The position numbers and the translations under genes were made by a program. DNA of 64,000 bases from positions 6,137,273-6,201,272 of the forward strand of contig OZ007505.1 of the NCBI GenBank assembly GCA_963931865.1, written 5' to 3'. Of the stretch, positions 8,416-19,315 are shown one piece after another. Under the pieces are notes generated by a model. That model made no database searches, was not told the DNA's origin, and saw only the letters and a list, made by a program, of their open reading frames with translations. The stretch is from Axinella damicornis (taxonomy: Eukaryota; Porifera; Demospongiae; Axinellida; Axinellidae). Numbering within the stretch: position 1 is the stretch's first letter; every line of letters starts with the position of its first letter.

Positions 8416-11400
8416 TTATTCGTTTAGCGGATTGTCCGGCGATAAAATTTTGGACCATTTTGGCAATGGGCCAGTATTCTGCCTTGTGCACAACTTTTTG
8501 GCTGCTGGTTGCGTCACATATCTTTGCCTCTTCCGAGCCTTGCTGGCCTCTCCCTCCCCCAATGTGATTCCCTCTTCCTCCTTCTTCTTACTCTCCTTCC
8601 CCTTGTTCGTGCTTGCCTTCCTCTTGTTCGTGCTTGCCTTCCTCTTTTTCGTGCTGGCCTTCCCCTTGTTTGCGCTTGCCTTCCCCTTCAAATTCACCAC
8701 GGCATCTTCTTTGTCTTTCTTATTCATTGCCCCTGTCTCGCTGGTCTCTCCCTCCTTCGTCTTGCCCATGTCCCCCTTCTCCATCGTCTCGGCCTCCACC
8801 CTTTCTTCCTCCCTTTTTTCCATGGCCTCTGTTTCCCCCATCTCCACGGCCACTGCATCCCCCTTCTCCATGTCCTCTTCATCACCCTTCTCCTTCTCTA
8901 AAGTATCGACCTTTTCAGCAGGCTCTGCCTTCTCCTCCGAAGTCTTTCCCACATCCTCCTTCCTGGTTTCCTCCACCACTTCAAGGTCCATGCAACAACG
9001 TCCATCTTCCCCACCCACTTCCTTCTCCACTTCATGGTCCAAAAAAGGCCGTCCATCTTCCCCACCCACTTCCTCCTCCACTTGAAGGTACAGTACATCT
9101 TCCCTACCCAATTCCTCCTCGTTTCCTTTTTGAAAGAACACAGTGACAAGATAGTCAATACCTATCACTGTAGCTACTAGTAAAAGTTAGAGGACAGGTC
9201 AGTTTAATTGAGGCAACCCTGAGCGAGCCCCACATTCACGTGCACAACGGAAGCCGTGTCTGTCTGCATGTATGTATGTAAGCCATGTCTGTCTGTACAT
9301 ATATATAGGATGTATATAATATTATATATGTGTACGTCGTACCGTAAAGAAACGCTTGTGGAAATAACCTAATTTAAAGTTCCCTGTGTCATGACAAATT
9401 TACAGATCAGCTCACAAATCACTCAACGAGTTAGCACTAGCTAGATAGACAAGAATCTTGAACTGAGTACTCTCTATAGCTACATGGCTACAATAGGGAC
9501 GGAGACCACTGACGAGTCTATCTCTTCACTGGCTAAAGCGATGGGTACTATCACATTCAAAGGCTATAGCCATGAGTGTTACTGCATAGTGAAATAAGAC
9601 AGCGAGAGTGCTTTCCTCTGTTTGTGCCGCATGTGAGTACTGTCCATGCAGTTCTTGTGCTGGAATTCTACAGCCTGAGGTTTGAATGACAGTGATATGC
9701 ATGCTGCATAACAGTGCATAATTATGCATTCACTCGCTCAGGCTCGCCCCACAATGTTGTGCACTCTGCTAGTTTAGCTGGTTTCATACATGCAGTAGGC
9801 AAGCTCCCCACTATTGTATAAAATATGTACCTGTTGTTTGCTTCTGAACTGCAGTCTCTCCCTGCTTCGTGCCCTGTACTGCAGATGCACCTGAAGGTGT
9901 AAACACTTCTTTTGTGAGAGACTGAAATAACAGTCAAAAGTAATACAGTGGCAAACATTTAAACCTGATTTAACCAATTTACAGTTGCAAGTGTAAACAT
10001 GCTGGGGGGGGGGGGGTTGGTTGGTCTAGGTAAGTGGGGGAGGGGGGTAAAACAAGTGTCCCTTAAGTTGCTCTTGAAGAAACAATGGCATGACCACTAG
10101 CTATACATAACCTCTCCACTGTTTTATAAAGGGTACCTGATGTTTGTTTCTGTACATCAGAAGGTGTAGACCTCTGTGTTGCTGCATTTGTGAGGAACAA
10201 GAGGAACCATAAATAAACATACAGTGGCAGTTTTAAGTGTAAAGATACATGAACTGTTCTGGACACAAGTGCTGCTGACAACTGTTCTTCACTGAAGTGC
10301 TGTTGAGTAGTCAGCTAACCCATGCATTATGATTCACACACTTTAATGCATCTGCTTGCTGCCCCCCAAAATCCCCCCCCCCCCCCCCCCCCCCCTCCAA
10401 CACATTACCTGTATGAAATCCTACTCACCTCTTTGAAGGCTATCTTTGGTGCTGTGTGGCAGCTTGGATAGGATGAATGTAGTGCATTTCCTCCTCATGG
10501 TGTTCACACCTCTAGAGATGTGAGTACTAGCAGCATCTGGAGTCAGAAAGTCCTTGGCGACATTCTTATGCCCAAATCCCCCCTTCACTGTAGCTGCTAT
10601 AATGTCGGTGGTGGAGTACGTGAGCTGTGCTGATATGTCACTCAGCACAACTGCCATCACGTCCTCCTGGTTGACCTGCAATCCAGTCCTCATGAAATGA
10701 AGCACCTATGTTGAAGTAAACAGTGGCAATAGTCACTAGTCAGTCAACAGTCTGTGAAATAGCTTGACTTTATGAATGACATGTGTAACCTTAACCTTCT
10801 GGTTACACCAGTAGCCGGCACTACTTCACTGTCCGCACCGCGACAACAATCGAACAATCAAACTTCGTTCTTTACAGCTTAGCTACAGGAAATCTGAACA
10901 AACATAGCCCAATTAATAGGTCTACCACTGTAACTACCAGTAAAAGCAAGAGGACAGCTGTTGCAATTAACATTATCATTCTGATAATTGTTCTGTAGAA
11001 TATCACACATTAACACAGTCTCACTTATTACTCATGCAAGGGTTGGTCACTTACTTACAGTTAGTGATCAGGGAATGTGACCTCTCAGGCATTGCATGTA
11101 CATGTGGCATGGGTGTATGTAGCGTACTGTATTAATTTGTATTTGCATAGACGTCATGCAGTCATGGCGATTATTTGCCTGTCACTAGCAGTTTTAACTG
11201 TAAGCGATCACGGATTGTGACCCTGCTTGCAGCTCTGTAGCACAGGGGTTATTGGATTGAACACACCTTCATACGCTATGCTAGTGATTATGCAATAGCT
11301 AACCTCGGCAGGAGTCTTCTCGTTGGCAACCTTGAGGATGTCCTCCATTGTCTGTTGAAGGATCACATCCCCGGATGGCCCGATGTCCCCTACAGAGACA

Positions 11401-14400
11401 GGGGCAGTGTTTTGCTTGCCAATCTTCTGCACGTGCTTGAAGAGGACATCGAACAAATCTTGTCTATGGCTGGCTAGAAGTAGCTAGAAGGGAAAAGATG
11501 ATAGTCATTTTTGTGAACATATCCGGGATTTACGAGGAAGTGTTTGGCAAACCTCAAGTGTGTAATCACATCTCAAAATTAATGTTATTACTATTATGTA
11601 GATGTAGTACCTGCTCAGCAAAGAAGAGTAGGATTGCCCAATTTGATGACTGCCGTCCGTGAAACGCACCACGGAGGTTCTTTTTGAGCTCACGTATGCG
11701 TTCCCGCTTGAGAAGCAGCTGCTTCCTGAGCTGAATTGCCCAGCCCACAGCCGACGAGGTCTGATGGGTGGACAGCATCTCCTCTAGCTTATCGAACCCG
11801 TCCTCTTCTTCGTCCGTTTCTGGGCTCACAGCTGGCTCCTGAAACGGGATGACAGTGGCTCCGGGTGGCCACCCTGGGGGGTACCAGTGAGGTAAGAGTA
11901 TGTAAATGTATACCTAATGACAGTAAAAGTGACCATGCATAATGGGGGTTACAATAGGTGAATAATACGATTCTGGTCATTGCAGCACCAGGTGCAAGTA
12001 CATGTTAAAAGCTGTTGATTGCTGATAACACTTTCTCATGTACAGGAAACGTATGCATACCTTGCCTCAGTACGTATAGTGAAGTTGCTGGCCACAAGGG
12101 GGAGTGATTTTGGGGTCACTGTTCCTTTCCGTACATTGGCAGTTTTCGTTCCCTGATAGAGGTCAACAACCAAGTCACTGAGGTCGCTCCCCTTTTGTCC
12201 CTTAGGAGGGTCATCAATCCCAAACGGGAGTGATGATAGTGCTGCTCTTTCTAGAAGGAACGCATTTGTCCCCCTTTCGTATAAGGCAGCAGATGACCCT
12301 ACATATGAATGAAGGAATCAGCAGTCTATGCACGCATCCAACAAGTAATCAGCAGTCTATGCACGCATCCAACAAGTAGATATTAGAGTCCACAAAGTGG
12401 ACTCTAATATCTATGGTAAACAACCACATAGCCAAAGACAGCTGAAACAAATTTTTGGGGTAACAATGCTATATACCTCGACCATAATTGATTATACAAA
12501 ACTTTATGCCGTAACACACAACAATGTGCAAACCTGTTATCGAAAGGGCGGCAGTCAGTGCTGTTGTCTTCCCAGTCTCTGATGGGCCGACTGCAATGAC
12601 GACAGGGCATCCACCATACTCCTTTGTGATGCTGGTGTAATGAAGTGACATCACCCCCCCTGCCACAATCAGCAAAGAGCTGAGGAAATTGTGTCGCATT
12701 GTGACCTCCAGAATGCTAACCAGTCGACTGAGACAATCGATTGAAAGAGGGGTCGCAATACTTGGAAGAAGGTCACCCACGGGAACACTTCCAACCTCTC
12801 CCAGTGCCAACTTGTCCAGCCAGATATATGGAGAGGTGTTGGGTGGCATGATGTTCCCATCCCCATCAATCTGCACATCCCTACCCATCACCCAGACTTC
12901 ATTGCATGTCTGCTGCCCGACTATCGTCGCAGCAGAGCGGATGCTTATGTCTTCTCCCAGTTTCAAAAACTGCACGAACGATGCAAAGTGTGCTTCATTC
13001 AGTGCTAGTGTCATGCCCCCACTCCCAAAAGAATTGTTGATCTTCCCCATGAAGCGGGATTTGCAGCCAGCTGCTTCGATTGTAAAAAAGCAGGTCCTGC
13101 ATACAGAAGGTAAACGACAATGTAAACATTAGGAATTCAATGAACTACATTATGACAAATTGTTGGGAAATACATAACAAGTAAGGCTTCAATGTCATAG
13201 GCGAACATACATCACTGTACACGTAATGCGTTCCCAGGCCCATGCGCTACTTTCGGTGCCATGAAAGTAGGTTGGGCCTATAGGAATGAAACTACACCAG
13301 GGTATTATCCTACTGCCTAAATGTCCATGCCCACCCAGACGGTGCCCACCAGTGCCGCAGAAAATGTCTGGTGGTTTGAGTTATATTTCTCGTCACAGAG
13401 GGTATGTCCAGCTTAGGTGCTAAGAATGCAGAGAAATTTGACAATAAACTCTCCTTTCTGACACTTTCAGTACTATTTGGTGTGTAGCCATACGTTCTAG
13501 CAGTCAGTAATGTCCCCTAACCCCCAAAGCTTCGGCTGCTAATAGGAGGACAGTGAACTTCTACATTATGCAGAATTGCCGTAAACCGTTGTTTTTCAAA
13601 GTTGGAGATGCCTGAAAGGTCGTAGAAGCTATGAAGGGGTGTCATCAAGGACATTGGAAGATATGTCATCATGAAGTTGAAGTCTTATGATGGGTTTTGC
13701 AGACATTGGTTAGTAAAATGTTAAGGAATTTACACTCTATGTGCACAAAGAAATATTATCTTTGTACTTGATAGTTGTATAATGGACTGTTAATCTGTTA
13801 ATCAGTGTGATTATTAAACTAATCACTAAGCAGGTGTTCTTACCTCTCCTTCTCATCAATACCCCTTTGTACCCTAGCCAGGTAGCCTGTGTTGGCATCT
13901 GCTAGCACCAGGGTTTCAAGTTTGATGGCAAAATCACCCTTAGGATCAGACTTGGTTCCATCCCGGTTCAGCACTCCAGTACAGGGAGGGTTCCAATCCA
14001 CATAAAAGGTTGACTGAAAAAAAAAGGGGTAGGTTAAGTGGGTACTGGAGCCTATCAAAGTAGATCCCGTATGTTGCAGCATATGAAGTTGGAGTAGGAG
14101 TAATGGGAGAGAGAATCTCAATATGTAGTCGGCAATTTCAGCTAGTATTAACATAGCTGGTTAGTAGTCTGAGGACACTAGTACATGAAAAATTCCGTTC
14201 ACTCACCTCCAAACACTTCATTTAATAAGTTTAGCTATTAGTCTTTAAAGAATGAAGGGTAACCACACTTCAGGTAGCCATGCAACCATGTCATGTTACC
14301 GTGCTCCGTAATATTCAAAACTTTGCAAAATAAATTTTGCTTGCCAACTACCGTTCCAAGTCCAAGAATCAACTCTAGAGAATCCTGTACCCAGTGTTGG

Positions 14401-15005
14401 CTATGTCATGTATACTCTGCTGCACCCACTCTAGTAGTTTTACTCTTTGCTCCGCCCACAACTTACTGTGGTGCGAGAGTGTAGCCATGCAATATTTGCT
14501 GCTGGACTGGTATGTTGATACCATGGTACATCAGCAACAATGTTTATGTCTTAACAGGAATATAAAAAGCACAATGAAGCCTATTTATTTATTTTTTTCG
14601 CTCTGTCAGGCAACTTCGCAGCAAGCACTGGTTACAATTACAAAAAACATTAGCTACCTTGCAAGTGCTACATACCTCGTCTTACAAAGCGAACCTGGAA
14701 TACTTTTTTTTATCATCTCGCGCTTCATACTCGGAGCCCGGAATGCTACATTCAGGACCGGGAGGGTTTCAGTTACGTACTTAGCTGGCAATCACACTTT
14801 TAACTAACAAGTGCTGCAAAATGTTGGACCTTGCAGTCAATATTAAGGTTAGTCCATGCGCCGTGATGGTGATTGCATGTACTACACAAAATTTACACAA
14901 ACAGCAACTTACGGAGGACCTCCGGCTGACTTGAGACTGGGAAGACAGCTGTGAAGGGGGATGTGAGGGCAACTGAGAAGGTGGTGGAGTCTGTTCGTTC
15001 TCCAT
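8416..15005 (-). CDS. Multi-exon P-loop ATPase gene of the 9.7-kb element
   Basis: Predicted exons in transcription order: 15,005-14,913, 14,013-13,844, 13,096-12,534, 12,298-12,061, 11,838-11,611, 11,483-11,304, 10,705-10,429, 10,181-10,137, 9,878-9,831, 9,125-8,416. All junctions are GT-AG and phase-consistent except exon 4 to 5. There the phases disagree, so a boundary is wrong or a frameshift exists; the frame upstream of 11,838 also looks coding-like (HWYPPGWPPGATVIPF). About 850 residues are predicted. The protein starts MENEQTPPPSQ. Exon 3 carries a Walker A motif, AVGPSETGKTTALTAAL. Exon 4 has a Walker B-like LPFGIDDP, followed by DLVVDLYQGTKTANVRKG. This order resembles DUF927-type helicase ATPases, which is an inference. 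The last exon is Lys/Glu-rich with short KASTNKR repeats. A role in the element's replication or transposition is a guess. Confidence 0.65.
9204..9777. mobile_element. MITE with GAGCCTGAGCGAG-type termini, nested in the 9.7-kb element
   Basis: The left end reads TTTAATTGAGGCAACCCTGAGCGAGCCCC. The right end contains the inverted CTCGCTCAGGCTCGCC, then ATGTTGTGCACTCTGCTAGTT. A related copy lies at 47,337-47,955 in a GON4L intron. This copy occupies the intron between exons 9 and 10 of the ATPase gene. Confidence 0.6.
12317..12412. repeat. 31-bp tandem duplication and perfect hairpin in an ATPase-gene intron
   Basis: Two copies of an ATCAGCAGTCTATGCACGCA-containing unit are followed at 12,378-12,412 by a perfect hairpin, AGATATTAGAGTCCAC with a 3-base loop. 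It is intronic, between exons 3 and 4. Confidence 0.75.
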
Positions 15006-15605
15006 GACAGCCGGTATGGGTAGATAACAGTCCAACAACTCAATCTCCAACACTGTCTCTTCTCCAGCACCCAACTGAACTCAACTTCAAACTCTGTCGC
15101 AAACACTCCGAATGTATCTGACACTCAAACTCTCTATCTCTCTCAAACAGTCCAGCTCTCCAACTCTCTATCTCAAAATCCTGCTCATTCTCAATCTCCA
15201 ACAAAGCAACTCTCCAGCTCTCTATCTCAAACAGTCAAACACTCCAACTCTCTATCTCAAACTATCTCAATCGCAATCTCCAACAGTCCAACTCTCTATC
15301 TCATAATCCAGCTCTCTATCTGACACTAAAACTCTGAAACTCACTCTCTATTTTTGCTGATATTTAAATGGTAAGGAAATTTACACCATACAACAAAGAC
15401 AATGAACCTTTAAAATATGATTAACACCAAAAGGTACAAGTTACACAAATCAATTGATTAATCATCACAATCAGTTGAGATGTGCTATCCATTAACAATA
15501 AATGTGGCAAACCCTTGATGGAAGATCGCTGGTCAACTTTACAATGGCTACCCAGATGTTAACTTTTGACTAGTAGACAGCACAAAAGACACTGCAGGCA
15601 AGCAC

Positions 15606-16469
15606 CATGGGCACCTGAGACACCATCAGACACCCTAGGCACCATGGGCACCTGAGACACCATCAGACACCCTAGGCACCTCAGACACCATAGGCACTTC
15701 AGACACCATAGGCACCTCAGACACCCTGGGCACCTCAGACACCATAGGCACCTCAGACACCATAGGCACCTCAGACACCCTGGGCACCTCCGACACCATA
15801 GGCACCTCAGACACCATAGGCACCTCAGACACCATAGGCACCCTGGGCACCTCAGACACCATAGGCACCTCAGACACCACAGGCACCTCAGACACCATAG
15901 GCACCTCAGACACCATAGGCACCTCAGACACCATAGACACCATAGGCACCTCAGACACCCTAGGCACCTCCGACACCATAGGCACCTCAGACACCCTAGA
16001 CACCATAGGCACCTCAGACACCTCAGGCACCTCAGACACCGTAGGCACCTCAGACACCATAGGCACCTCAGACACCTCAGACACCATAGGCACCTCAGAC
16101 ACCATAGGCACCTCAGACACCATAGGCACCTCAGACACCATAGGCACCTCAGACACTTCAGACACCATAGGCACCTCAGACACCATAGGCACCTCAGACA
16201 CCCTAGGCACCTCCGACACCATAGGCACCTCAGACACCTCAGACACCATAGGCACCTCAGACACCGTAGGCACCTCAGACACCATAGGCACCTCAGACAC
16301 CACAGGCACCATAGGCACCTCAGACACCGTAGGCACCTCAGACACCATAGGCACCTCCGACACCATAGGCACCTCAGACACCTCAGACACCATAGGCACC
16401 TCAGACACCATAGGCACGTACGTACCTCAGACACCATAGGCACCTCAGACACCTCAGACACCCTGGGCA
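15606..16469 (-). repeat. Right 18-bp satellite array of the 9.7-kb element
   Basis: The inverted counterpart of the left array (CATAGGCACCTCAGACAC units). It is shorter, and its variants (CACAGGCACC, CGTAGGCACC, half units) are in a different order. The two arms have therefore not been homogenised along their whole length. Long open frames here are satellite artefacts. Confidence 0.9.
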
Positions 16470-16541
16470 CAGTAAGACACCACTAGTAGGTGTAAAATGC
16501 TGACTTAACGTATTTCGTGATTCTTATATGAAGAAACAACC
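16461..16541 (-). repeat. Right terminal inverted repeat of the 9.7-kb element
   Basis: Inverted copy of 6,817-6,897. It is followed directly by the target duplication CAATCTTC (16,542-16,549), after which the hAT frame resumes. Confidence 0.85.
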
Positions 16542-18302
16542 CAATCTTCACCTTTTACACTTTTGTGTGATGGTGGTAATGACCAAATGGGCAAGAAGTA
16601 TTTTGGAATCATGGTGCGATATTGGAGTGAAACGGCAAGTCAGCCAGTAACACGTTTCCTAGCAATGCCTATCTGCAATGTAGCCACAGCAGAGGCACTC
16701 TTTGGTGCAATGGCAGAGGAACTGAGGACCCGTGATATACCATGGAGTAATGTCATAGGATATGCCTCAGATACTGCCAGCGTTATGGTTGGGCAACACA
16801 ATTCTGTTTTGAGCCGAATTCGTGAGAAACAACCCAAATTGTTTAGCCTCGGATGTCTTTGTCATCTAGCTGCTCTGTGCGCTGCTGCTGCCTTGAAAAA
16901 GCTTCCTGTATCAGTAGACAATCTTTTAATTGACATCTACTACCACTTCAAGCATTCATCAAAGAGGTGGAGTGAGTTTGCTGATATTCGGGCTGAATTT
17001 AGTGACATCAAGCCGCTAAGGGTCCTAAAGCACTCTACCTCACGTTGGCTGAGCTTGGAGCGCTGTGTCAAACGATTAATCGAGCAGTGGCCTGCTCTGT
17101 ATGCCTACTTCGACCGACAAGTGGATATTGAGCCAACAGATGACCATGTACAACGAGTTGCTAAACAGCTTGCAGATCCAGAAGTCAAACTCTTCTGTCA
17201 TTTTGTGGCATATGCAATAAAACCCATAAACAAGTTCAACATTGCCTTTCAAACACATGCTAGTCGCATTGGTACGCTGAGGTCAGATGTGCGTAAGCTG
17301 CTTAGACGGCTTTTGAGCAACTTTGTTGAACCTGATGTCCTACGATCAATGGATGATATCCTTAGTATCAACTATCAAGATCGAGATCAGCAAGTAAAAG
17401 ATGATGAACTTGGCATTGGAACTTCAACACGTATGTTGCTATGTGGAGAGCTTGAAGATGAGGTGGTTGGAACACGGATTGAAACCCGATTTCTTAGGAG
17501 TGTACGTGAGTTTTATGAGACAAGTGTCACAAAGATGCTAGCGAAATTTCCTTTTTCGGACAACATTTTTGAAGATCTGGCTTTCCTGGATCCCCGTAAT
17601 CGTTCATTGTCCTCTCCTACTGGTATGATTAGATTGACAAATCGGTTTACGTCGCTTGAAACAGATGAGATTGACTGCCTAGTAATGGAGCTTCGTGACT
17701 ACCGTGCTGCTTCTGACAGTGAAGTTCCTACATTTGATCACCGTGAGTATGCAGCAATAGATCATTTCTGGGCTGCTATGGCAGAAGTTAAGTTGGTGAC
17801 TGATGAGGAAAGCTTTCGTTTTGGTATGCTTTCAAGGGTAGCAAAGGTGTTACTCATTCTCCCACACTCAAATGCTGACCCCGAGAGGCTATTCAGTATG
17901 GTCAGAAAGATTGAAACTGAACTGAGAAAACAGCTCGATCCTTCCAGTTTGTGATCTACTCAGTGTCAAAGTGAACAATGACAATCCGTGCTATGGAAAC
18001 AAACCTCTATTGACTGAAGACATGCTTGCAAGTGCTAAATCGGCTACCCGAAGAAGTTTGGGTAAAGTTACAGATGACTCAGTTGATAGTGGGTAAAAAT
18101 GAGTGTACATATATATTTTGTATCCTTTACACAAGAGTTATAAAATTTGCCTCAGAATTTACCTCAGAGAGTCTAAATTCTCTCCAGACTACCCTAGGAA
18201 TGCTGCTGTGCAGTGGATCAAAATTGTCCTGCACAAGACAGCAAAATCCTGCAAAATAAGTGACATTTTCCTGCATATACAAAACTCAGGGTTGGGAAGT
18301 AT

Positions 18303-18310
18303 GCACATCC
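18303..18310. repeat. Right 8-bp target duplication of the hAT element
   Basis: GCACATCC, identical to 584-591. It marks the return to the sequence that hosted the hAT insertion. Confidence 0.85.
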
Positions 18311-18369
18311 CTCTAATAACTAAGGACGAAGAGACCACAATGTGGGAGAAGGGGATACGTTATAGTTAT

Positions 18370-18474
18370 ATCACGCCTAGGAGGGATGTATCCGGTTTAC
18401 AGTCACGAGCACGAGGGCGCGAAGCGCCCGAGTGCGAGTGACTGTAAACCAGATACATCCCGACTAGGCGTGAT
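18370..18474. repeat. Palindromic foldback repeat, 105 bp
   Basis: Inverted arms begin ATCACGCCTAGGAGGGATGT and end with the inverse (one or two mismatches, small loop GAAGC). Both arms contain TTTACAGTCACGAGC-type sequence. I see no coding potential. It is probably a MITE. The flanks up to 19,315 otherwise hold only a duplicated CAGGGCATGTATCAAACATC unit at about 19,163-19,231. Confidence 0.75.
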
Positions 18475-19315
18475 CTAACTGGCTTATCTCACGTTGATTA
18501 CTGTGGCTACGTCATACTGCAGCACGGTTGCTATGGAGTCTCCTTGGTAACTGCTTGCGTCATACTGCAGCACGCTTTAGTCTGGCTTCAGTTCAATGTG
18601 TGTTAGTAGCTAGCTGGCTGTATAGTAGTTGATGTCGTCGTTGAGAAGCAAGTAGCTAGTTGTTCGCGCAATTCTCTAGGAGTATTGGGCCTATACTCAG
18701 TGACGGATGGCGTGACAGCGAATGATTTCGAAAACAGGACGACTCTCACGTTGGGATTACGAAGAAGGGCCGTCTTCGATGTTAGTCAAAGCGGTTTAAA
18801 CGTAGAAGGAAAGCGAAGAGAGAAGCCTAGTGCTCCAAAGGGACTGAAGACAAAATGACTGAACGTGAGGTGAGCTGTAAGGATCTAACTCCGTTAGTTT
18901 CTGGTCTCCGTGGTTGGTGCTGGCCGCGCGAGAGTGTGCTTACAGCATGAAGCAAAGCGATAGTAGCCGAAAGCTCTGTGCCGACCGTCCATCTATCGCA
19001 TTGACCCATACATAGCGCTTACGTGCGAATACCTAGCTACTTCTCAACTGTTTATCTAGACTACAGACACATTCTCCCCTGATCTGTGTGAAATACAGCG
19101 ACTTTTGACGTTCAGAATGCTACGACCAAGCGGTTGAACAAACCGTGAACAGTGGGGCTTCCCAGGGCATGTATCAAACATCAAAGGGATATACATGCCC
19201 TGGTCCAGGGCATGTATCAAACATCAAAGGGAAATACATCGCCCCTGTTGCTGTAGCGCATATACAGTGACTACCGGCACGTTTGATCCGCCCACGCAAC
19301 GTGAGATAATAGGAG

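Larger units (their letters stand above)
6817..16541 (-). mobile_element. 9.7-kb foldback-type DNA transposon with ATPase gene
   Basis: The ends are inverted copies starting GGTTGTTTCTTCATATAAG. They match over about 80 bp with one visible difference (CTAATAG versus CTACTAG). Exact 8-bp duplications (CAATCTTC) lie at 6,809-6,816 and 16,542-16,549. Inside each end the inverted repeat continues as an array of an 18-bp satellite, about 1.3 kb on the left and 0.87 kb on the right, in opposite orientation. Between them lies one minus-strand gene of at least ten exons with a P-loop ATPase domain. I recognise no DDE/RNase H transposase, tyrosine recombinase or reverse transcriptase. Long inverted repeats built of tandem units resemble foldback/Galileo elements, but their coding content is different. 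Near-identical ends and a perfect target duplication suggest recent insertion. Confidence 0.8.
744..17954 (+). pseudogene. hAT transposase with BED zinc finger, interrupted twice
   Basis: Three coding blocks are separated by two transposons: 744-970, 6,541-6,816 and 16,550-17,954. The first has a BED-type finger (CNIC, then HEVKRHVESKKH; C-x2-C-x16-H-x5-H). The second has the conserved stretch around FVAEHNLPF and FPDSKIALGF. The third has the RNase H-like core: LLCDGGND (first Asp), GYASDTASVMVG (second Asp), CLCH, the STSRWLSLE segment, and the C-terminal hAT dimerisation motif ADPERLFSMVRKI. Removing each insertion with one target copy joins the blocks in frame for 635 codons. At about 17,945-17,953 a one-base shift brings an early stop. 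The other frame continues with typical C-terminal sequence (CDLLSVKVNN) to a stop at 18,094-18,096. The gene is therefore inactive as it stands. Confidence 0.85.
592..18302 (+). mobile_element. hAT transposon carrying two nested insertions
   Basis: The termini are ATACTTGCCAACC on the left and its inverted copy with one mismatch on the right (ATACTTCCCAACC on the minus strand). They are flanked by exact GCACATCC duplications. The left subterminal region (600-690) carries several copies of a GTCCCGGAA-type motif, likely transposase binding sites. The span is 17,711 bp, but 5,570 bp belong to a pogo insertion and 9,733 bp to a second insertion, each counted with one duplicate target. The element itself is therefore about 2.4 kb, a normal hAT size. 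It encodes a BED-finger transposase described separately. Confidence 0.85.

Noticed and set aside
8432..9146. Plus-strand Ser/Leu/Pro-rich frames
   Set aside because: Antisense shadow of the Lys/Glu-rich last exon of the ATPase gene.
14293..14807. Plus-strand frame of 137 codons inside the 9.7-kb element
   Set aside because: Low-complexity hydrophobic composition, no recognisable domain or splice context, and it lies within an intron of the minus-strand gene.
15559..16470. Long Cys/Leu/Trp or Val/Ser/Glu repeat frames
   Set aside because: Same satellite artefact in the right arm of the element.
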